Assembly: GCA_020859965.1 (NCBI GenBank)
Contig: JAJBVF010000380.1
Span: 1-8,541, forward strand
Origin: Clostridiales bacterium
GTDB lineage: Bacteria; Bacillota; Clostridia; Lachnospirales; Lachnospiraceae
Length of the DNA stretch: 8,541 bases
Direction: 5' to 3'
Positions 5,100 to 8,541 of this stretch are shown here, in pieces. Position numbers and translations under genes: made by a program. Below the pieces are notes generated by a model that ran no database searches, was not told where the DNA came from, and was given only the letters and a program-made list of their open reading frames with translations. The first letter of the stretch is position 1; each line of letters opens with the position of its first letter.

Positions 5100-6473
5100 A
5101 TGAAAAAGCATATTTGCAAAATATGGTCGGTGATGCTGGCGGCACTTCTGTGCATGGCATTGCTCCCGGTATCTGTGTTTGCGGCAGAATCGGCTGTAGC
5201 TACAGCGACCATACCGGTTTCCGTGCTGGTCAGTGGGGAGGACGGCACGCTCGAGAGCGATATCCCATCGGAAACTTATACCTTTGTACTGGCGACGACA
5301 AACGGCGCACCGATGCCGACGAGTGATACCGTCACAATCACCGGTGCGGGAAGCGCATCATTTACCATCGATTATGAGAGAGTTGGAATTTATGAGTACA
5401 CGCTGACGCAGGATTCCACCGCATTGAGCGGGGCAAACAGCACCTGCGGTGACCGTGGAAATTATGATTCTTCCGTATATTACGTGACTGTGACGGTTCA
5501 GAATCTGGAGGACGGCACGATCGGCGTAGTGGTAGCAGCCCACAAGAACAGTACGACAGGGGATAAATGCGACACGGAGTTTGTAAATACATACGATCCG
5601 GTAAGCTATCCGGGCCTGAGTGTTGTGAAGACAGCAAAGGTGGCGGATGGATATAAGGCCGCAGCCGGAGATACCATTTCTTATGAGATTGTTGTAACAA
5701 ACAATGGCAATGTAACAGTCAGCAATATCACCGTAAAAGATGATTTGACCGGAGAGTCATGGACGATTGATTCTCTTGCCGTGAATGAGTCAAAGACCTT
5801 TACGACTTCCTATGTTGTGACAGAGGCAGATGTCCTGGCAGGCTCCGTAAAGAACGTGGCGACCGCATCCGGTACGGATCCGGATGGCACCCCGACGGAA
5901 GGGGAAGGCAGTGATGAGGTTACGACGGAAGACCCGAACGGACATCTGACCGTCACTAAGACGACGACCAGTACGCCCAAGGACGGCGAAGCATATCAGC
6001 CGGGTGAAACGATCACCTACGAGATCACCGTGACAAACGACGGTAACCTGACGATTACAAATATCATTGTAACGGATGAACTGACGGAGGACGAATGGAC
6101 GATTGAGAGCCTGGCGCCGGGCGAGAGCCAGACCTTTGAAGCGGAATACATCGTGACCGAGTCAGATGCCGAGGCAGGAAACATCACAAATACCGCCACA
6201 GCTACAGGCACAAGTCCGGATCCGAATCAGGGTGAGAATGGTCTTCTGACAGCAGATCCCGGCACTGTAAGCGATCCGACGGCACCGACCCCGGAGACTG
6301 AGACCGAATCAGAAACTGAGGCGGAGACAGAGACGGAATCTGAAACTGAAGCAGGCACAGACAGCCCGCAGACCGGAGATAATTCACCGATCGAGCTTTA
6401 TACGGTACTCATGCTGTTGGCAGTGGCTGCAATCGCTGGAATGCTGATTTATAGCAGAAGAAGAAAAGCATAG
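5100..6473 (+). CDS. Minor/basal pilin: FctA-like head plus two DUF11-type repeats, SPQTG anchor
   Basis: ATG at 5100 follows AGGAGGG (5086-5092). The 457-aa product has a signal peptide (1-29, VFAA end); an FctA/Spy0128-like head (about 33-166) with the typical ATIPV start, TFVL, VGIYEYTLTQ, YDSSVYYVTV and EFVNTYDP strands; two DUF11-like beta domains (about 172-275 and 282-372, both with VTNxGNxT and LAxxES/LAPGES); a Thr/Glu spacer (398-420); sorting signal SPQTGD (422-427); a membrane segment and RRRK tail. In the head the isopeptide Lys position reads PVSVLVSG and the Glu position is Gln104, so that bond is probably absent, although Asn163 remains. DUF11 domains commonly act as wall-spanning stalks. 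With the different SPQTG motif, this suits a base subunit or accessory pilin, equivalent to FctB in position. It is GC-richer than the other two surface genes (34 of 60 at 5941-6000). Confidence 0.87.
   Translation: MKKHICKIWSVMLAALLCMALLPVSVFAAESAVATATIPVSVLVSGEDGTLESDIPSETYTFVLATTNGAPMPTSDTVTITGAGSASFTIDYERVGIYEYTLTQDSTALSGANSTCGDRGNYDSSVYYVTVTVQNLEDGTIGVVVAAHKNSTTGDKCDTEFVNTYDPVSYPGLSVVKTAKVADGYKAAAGDTISYEIVVTNNGNVTVSNITVKDDLTGESWTIDSLAVNESKTFTTSYVVTEADVLAGSVKNVATASGTDPDGTPTEGEGSDEVTTEDPNGHLTVTKTTTSTPKDGEAYQPGETITYEITVTNDGNLTITNIIVTDELTEDEWTIESLAPGESQTFEAEYIVTESDAEAGNITNTATATGTSPDPNQGENGLLTADPGTVSDPTAPTPETETESETEAETETESETEAGTDSPQTGDNSPIELYTVLMLLAVAAIAGMLIYSRRRKA
6294..6353 (+). repeat. 30-bp tandem duplication in the wall-spacer coding region
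   Basis: Bases 6294-6323 and 6324-6353 each encode ETETESETEA in frame, just before the SPQTG signal. The DNA copies differ only at synonymous sites, so the duplication is not recent or is under protein-level selection. Confidence 0.75.
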
Positions 6474-6552
6474 TAAAAACAGGTAATAAAAAAAACTGCG
6501 AGAAACAGAGCAGGTAAGAAGTATAATGCATTCCTATAATTGAAGTTAAACC

Positions 6553-6590
6553 GTTCCGGTGCAGTTTCTCTCAGGAGACTGCACCGGAAT
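6553..6590 (+). terminator. Strong hairpin after the pilus operon
   Basis: TTCCGGTGCAGT (6554-6565) pairs perfectly over 12 bp with ACTGCACCGGAA (6578-6589). A G-U pair at the base and about four more inner pairs leave a small CTCA loop. Only TTGG follows, so the U-tract is poor. It lies 80 nt after the last pilin stop, past an A-rich stretch, and is the best candidate for the operon 3' end. Two TATAAT hexamers (6522-6527, 6535-6540) lie upstream but have no matching -35 at usual spacing. Confidence 0.6.
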
Positions 6591-6663
6591 TGGTATAAGA
6601 CAGGAATGAACATGCCATCCGGACGAAAAAACAGGAAGCCTTTGAAATACAGAAGGAATAACT

Positions 6664-6789
6664 ATGGCAACAGTAATAGCGTTTTTTATCGGGATGTTTT
6701 TCGGATCCATGGCAACGATTGTTGTAGCACTTTGCATGTCACGCAAGGATGAGGATGAGGGGAACGCTAGAAGAAATGAAAGCGAGTAA
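6664..6789 (+). CDS. DUF3789-like membrane microprotein, 41 aa
   Basis: ATG at 6664 follows AAGGA (6653-6657) by 6 nt. The product has a single hydrophobic helix (residues 3-24, MATVIAFFIGMFFGSM then ATIVVALC) ending in MSRKDEDEG and a charged tail to residue 41. This layout, a glycine-containing membrane helix followed by a short cytoplasmic tail in a protein of about 40 residues, matches the DUF3789 family of small Firmicutes proteins often found in integrative elements and accessory regions. The family call rests on recalled pattern, not a search. Function is unknown. It lies within the accessory module downstream of the pilus operon and no dedicated promoter was found. Confidence 0.6.
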   Translation: MATVIAFFIGMFFGSMATIVVALCMSRKDEDEGNARRNESE

Positions 6790-6953
6790 GTATCGGCGTT
6801 CAGCACTAAGGAAGATCTGCTCCGATTTTACTATGATAAAGATGATGTTATACGCATTACATGGATTATCTGAGAGGCAGATGAGCAGAACTTATTTTGT
6901 CGGAAAGAATAGTATGGGCATTTATAGAGGATATAGAGCAGCAGGAGGGGATA
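6790..6953 (+). pseudogene. Decayed small reading frame between the microprotein and the SANT-repeat gene
   Basis: Directly after the microprotein stop, and in the same frame, 27 codons read coding-like sequence (FSTKEDLLRFYYDKDDV then IRITWII) until TGA at 6871. The same frame continues as EADEQ. One base out of phase the sequence carries on as ELILSERIVWAFIEDIEQQ up to the next gene's ribosome site. One nonsense change and one frameshift would join them into a single acidic protein of about 55 residues. No proper start codon is visible. It resembles no family I know and may be chance. Confidence 0.3.
6943..6950 (+). promoter_or_regulatory. Ribosome binding site fixing the start of the SANT-repeat gene
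   Basis: AGGAGGGG ends 7 nt before the ATG at 6958. A TTG codon lies immediately upstream in frame (6955) but is too close to be preferred. Confidence 0.75.
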
Positions 6954-6957
6954 ATTG

Positions 6958-7392
6958 ATGTCAGTAGAGAAACGACTGTGGACAAAGGAGGAACTCCTGA
7001 CACTGAAAGAGTGGTATCCGAAGGAAGGAATCCGTGTGATCGAGCGCCTTCCGGGAAGGAACCGGAGCATGATCACGCAGCAGGCGCGGCGGCAGGGCCT
7101 GTCTGCTCCCTGCGATGACTGGAGCCGGAGAGAGATAGCCATACTGAAAAAATGGTATCCGGTAGAAGGAAGCAACGTCACCGCCCGCCTGAACGGAAAA
7201 AGCAAAAATGCAGTCCGTTCTCAGGCACAGCGGGAAAAACTGGTTCACAAGGCACGCTGGAGCGAAGACGAGGACGAAATCCTGAGGCTGTACTATCCGA
7301 CAGAAGGCGCCTGCGCCGCAGAAAGGCTCAAAGGGCGTACCAGGGAATCCGTGCGGCAGCACGCGCAGAAGCTCGGGATCCGGTGCGAATAA
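6958..7392 (+). CDS. Triple SANT/Myb-like (GcrA-like) repeat DNA-binding protein
   Basis: The 144-aa protein consists almost wholly of three helix-turn-helix repeats: W8-L48, W55-L95 and W101-I141, spaced 47 and 46 residues. Each follows W(T/S)xxE/D...L+xxYPxEGxxxxxRLxGRxxxxVxxxAxxxGL. The Trp opening, a turn at YPxEG and a final basic recognition-type helix (for example SKNAVRSQAQREKL) are those of SANT/Myb folds and of the N-terminal domain of the alphaproteobacterial regulator GcrA. It is basic, with no effector domain, signal peptide or membrane segment. It therefore probably binds DNA as a three-repeat reader, perhaps a regulator of nearby genes or an element-borne protein. Target unknown. 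No promoter was recognised upstream; a large palindrome follows it. Confidence 0.8.
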   Translation: MSVEKRLWTKEELLTLKEWYPKEGIRVIERLPGRNRSMITQQARRQGLSAPCDDWSRREIAILKKWYPVEGSNVTARLNGKSKNAVRSQAQREKLVHKARWSEDEDEILRLYYPTEGACAAERLKGRTRESVRQHAQKLGIRCE

Positions 7393-7421
7393 TTTATGTG
7401 AGAGATCCGGTGGGAATGATT

Positions 7422-7478
7422 TGTGCGCTGTGTATTTACCTGGCATATATGCCATGATAGATACGCAGCGCATATTTT
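7422..7478 (+). terminator. 53-bp imperfect palindrome with T-run (probable terminator)
   Basis: Bases 7422-7438 pair with 7458-7474 (about 17 pairs, core TGCGCTG with CAGCGCA, a few G-U). Nested inside is a perfect 14-bp palindrome, TGGCATATATGCCA (7441-7454). TATTTTA follows on the + strand. A terminator for the SANT-repeat gene is the simplest reading; a cruciform or protein-binding site is possible. Confidence 0.6.
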
Positions 7479-7514
7479 ACTCCTGAGATACAAAGCGAGA
7501 GGAGAACGCGAAAC

Positions 7515-7546
7515 ATTGCAGTGTTGCAATTTTCTTCTTGTTCTTT
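7515..7546 (+). terminator. Short hairpin with T-rich tail
   Basis: ATTGCA (7515-7520) pairs with TGCAAT (7525-7530) around GTGT, followed by a T-rich run to 7546. The stem is only 6 bp and the T-run overlaps the promoter below, so it may be a weak terminator or just promoter-upstream sequence. Confidence 0.3.
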
Positions 7547-7566
7547 GCATGATTTTCGATTATAAT
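7538..7566 (+). promoter_or_regulatory. Sigma-A-type promoter of the Rpn-family gene
   Basis: TTGTTC (7538-7543) and a perfect TATAAT (7561-7566) are separated by 17 nt, with a T-rich stretch upstream. Predicted start is near 7573, giving a leader of about 64 nt before the ATG at 7637. The gene is thus probably transcribed on its own. Confidence 0.6.
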
Positions 7567-7636
7567 GAAGCTACACCAAAGATAAACTATAGAGGACATA
7601 TAGAAGAATCTGTTATTAGTTTACGGAGGTGGAATT

Positions 7637-8473
7637 ATGGGAAATGAACAGCAGAGCCGCATGGTCACCATACAACAGGCTGTCGATGCCATGCGGCAGT
7701 CGAATTTGCTGAATGACACATTTGTGTCAATCGCGTTGGAAGATGTGAAAGCATGCCAGTATGTATTGAGGAAAATTCTGGACAGTGAAGATCTGGAAGT
7801 GATTGAAGCCAAGGGTCAGTGTCGTCTGCTCAATCTGACATCAAAGGATTCCGTGCTGGACGTCCTTGCGGAAGACGGCACGGGGCGTCTGATGAATCTG
7901 GAGATTCAGCGCAGGGATACAGTAGACCACGCAAGGCGAACGAGATACTATGGGTCGATGCTTGACAAGAGCAGTCTGGAAAAAGGTCTGAATTACGACC
8001 AGCTTCCGGATGTGTACATCATTTATATCAGTGAAACAGACATATGGGAGATAGGGGAAGCGGTTTCCTCAGTAAAAAAGACGTTGGGAAAAGCAGCTAT
8101 ATCCTATGATGACGGCCGCCATGTCATATATGTGAATGCGGCTGTAGACGATGGAACTGAAGTTGCGAAAATGATGAAGTATTTTAAAACTGCGGATCCG
8201 GATGATATGAGCCAGGGGGAATTGTCGGATCGCGTACGATATTTGAAGCAGGAAAAAGGAGGTTATGAGTCGATGAGCGAAATATCAGAATGGCTGATTG
8301 GGAAAGGAATTGAGATAGGAATCGAGCAGGGAATTGAGCAAGGCAGGAGGAATCAGGCGAAAGAACTTGCAATAAAAATGTACAGAACCGGTTCAGCTCC
8401 GGAATATATCGCGGAGTTGCTTGACACCAGCGTAAAGCAGGTAGAGGAATGGGTCGGGCTTGTTACAGCCTGA
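7637..8473 (+). CDS. Rpn-family recombination-promoting nuclease / PD-(D/E)XK transposase-family protein
   Basis: ATG at 7637 follows GGAGG (7625-7629) by 7 nt. The 278-aa protein matches the PD-(D/E)XK nuclease family transposase (Rpn) type common in Clostridia. After an N-terminal helical part (1-60) come SVLDVLAED (72-80) with Asp75 and LMNLEIQ (85-91) with Glu89 and Gln91, the family's D...ExQ version of the nuclease core, then ARRTRYYGSMLD (99-110) and LPDVYIIYI (123-131). The C-terminal part has Gly-Ile-Glu repeats (GIEIGIEQGIEQG, 224-236) and a probable helix-turn-helix (APEYIAELLDTSVKQVEEW, 254-272), also typical. Related E. coli Rpn proteins are DNA nucleases that raise recombination. 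The clostridial forms occur in many copies, and function beyond this is unproven. No inverted repeats or target-site duplications were seen around it. It appears intact. Confidence 0.85.
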   Translation: MGNEQQSRMVTIQQAVDAMRQSNLLNDTFVSIALEDVKACQYVLRKILDSEDLEVIEAKGQCRLLNLTSKDSVLDVLAEDGTGRLMNLEIQRRDTVDHARRTRYYGSMLDKSSLEKGLNYDQLPDVYIIYISETDIWEIGEAVSSVKKTLGKAAISYDDGRHVIYVNAAVDDGTEVAKMMKYFKTADPDDMSQGELSDRVRYLKQEKGGYESMSEISEWLIGKGIEIGIEQGIEQGRRNQAKELAIKMYRTGSAPEYIAELLDTSVKQVEEWVGLVTA

Positions 8474-8505
8474 TCGTTTCGGAAATATTTTCTTATCTCC
8501 GATAG

Positions 8506-8534
8506 TTGCAGTTTGTCGAATTATCATGTACAAT
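8506..8534 (+). promoter_or_regulatory. Promoter-like sequence at the right edge
   Basis: TTGCAG (8506-8511) and TACAAT (8529-8534) are 17 nt apart, a fair sigma-A match. It would drive a gene beyond the window. The gap 8474-8541 after the Rpn gene shows only a weak 5-bp TCGGA/TCCGA inverted repeat and no clear terminator. Confidence 0.45.
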
Positions 8535-8541
8535 ATAAAAA

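Noticed and set aside
6522..6540. Two TATAAT hexamers as promoters of the downstream module
   Set aside because: No acceptable -35 hexamer lies 16-18 nt upstream of either, and the second is just before a hairpin.
6961..7473. 170-aa reading frame on the - strand across the SANT-repeat gene
   Set aside because: No ribosome site or family pattern, whereas the + strand frame shows three clear repeats.
7637..8473. Insertion sequence around the Rpn-family gene
   Set aside because: No terminal inverted repeats or target duplications were found, and this family normally lacks them.
1..8541. CRISPR array, tRNA, rRNA or riboswitch
   Set aside because: No regularly spaced direct repeats with unique spacers, no tRNA cloverleaf and no familiar riboswitch core were seen on either strand.

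Overview
The window looks like a low- to mid-GC Gram-positive gut anaerobe of the Clostridia, most likely Lachnospiraceae-like. The evidence is strong AGGAGG-type ribosome sites, sortase-anchored surface proteins with Cna-B and Spy0128-type pilin domains, a DUF3789-like microprotein and an Rpn/PD-(D/E)XK transposase-family gene. The species call is an inference from gene content and base use. All genes read on the + strand.

Bases 1-6473 form a covalent-pilus operon whose order closely matches the FCT pilus region of group A Streptococcus (adhesin, SipA, backbone pilin, class B sortase, minor pilin). In order: a large Cna-B surface protein (5' end outside the window, starting in 39-bp tandem repeats); a 150-aa cytoplasmic helical protein with no recognised function; a SipA-like pseudo-signal-peptidase with both catalytic positions replaced; a two-domain Spy0128/FctA-type backbone pilin; a class B sortase; and a minor/basal pilin with one FctA-like head and two DUF11-type domains. 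The likely model is as follows. SipA and the class B sortase assemble the backbone subunits, joining each sorting-signal Thr to a Lys of the next subunit. Internal Lys-Asn isopeptide bonds rigidify the shaft. The Cna-B protein is the tip adhesin and the SPQTG protein is the base. The 150-aa protein is the unexplained extra member.

The bodies of the Cna-B protein and of the backbone pilin are AT-rich, whereas their sorting-signal ends, the sortase and the minor pilin are GC-richer. The two sorting-signal ends are almost identical at DNA level, which suggests cassette-like exchange of antigenic bodies. A GC-rich hairpin without a U-tract, preceded by a 110-nt A-rich and T-poor leader, separates backbone pilin from sortase and may set their expression ratio.

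Bases 6474-8541 are a different, accessory-looking module: a hairpin after the pilus operon, a 41-aa DUF3789-like membrane microprotein, a decayed reading frame, a 144-aa protein made only of three SANT/Myb (GcrA-like) DNA-binding repeats, a 53-bp imperfect palindrome followed by a short T-run, and an Rpn-family nuclease gene with its own sigma-A-type promoter. A further promoter-like pair lies at the right edge.
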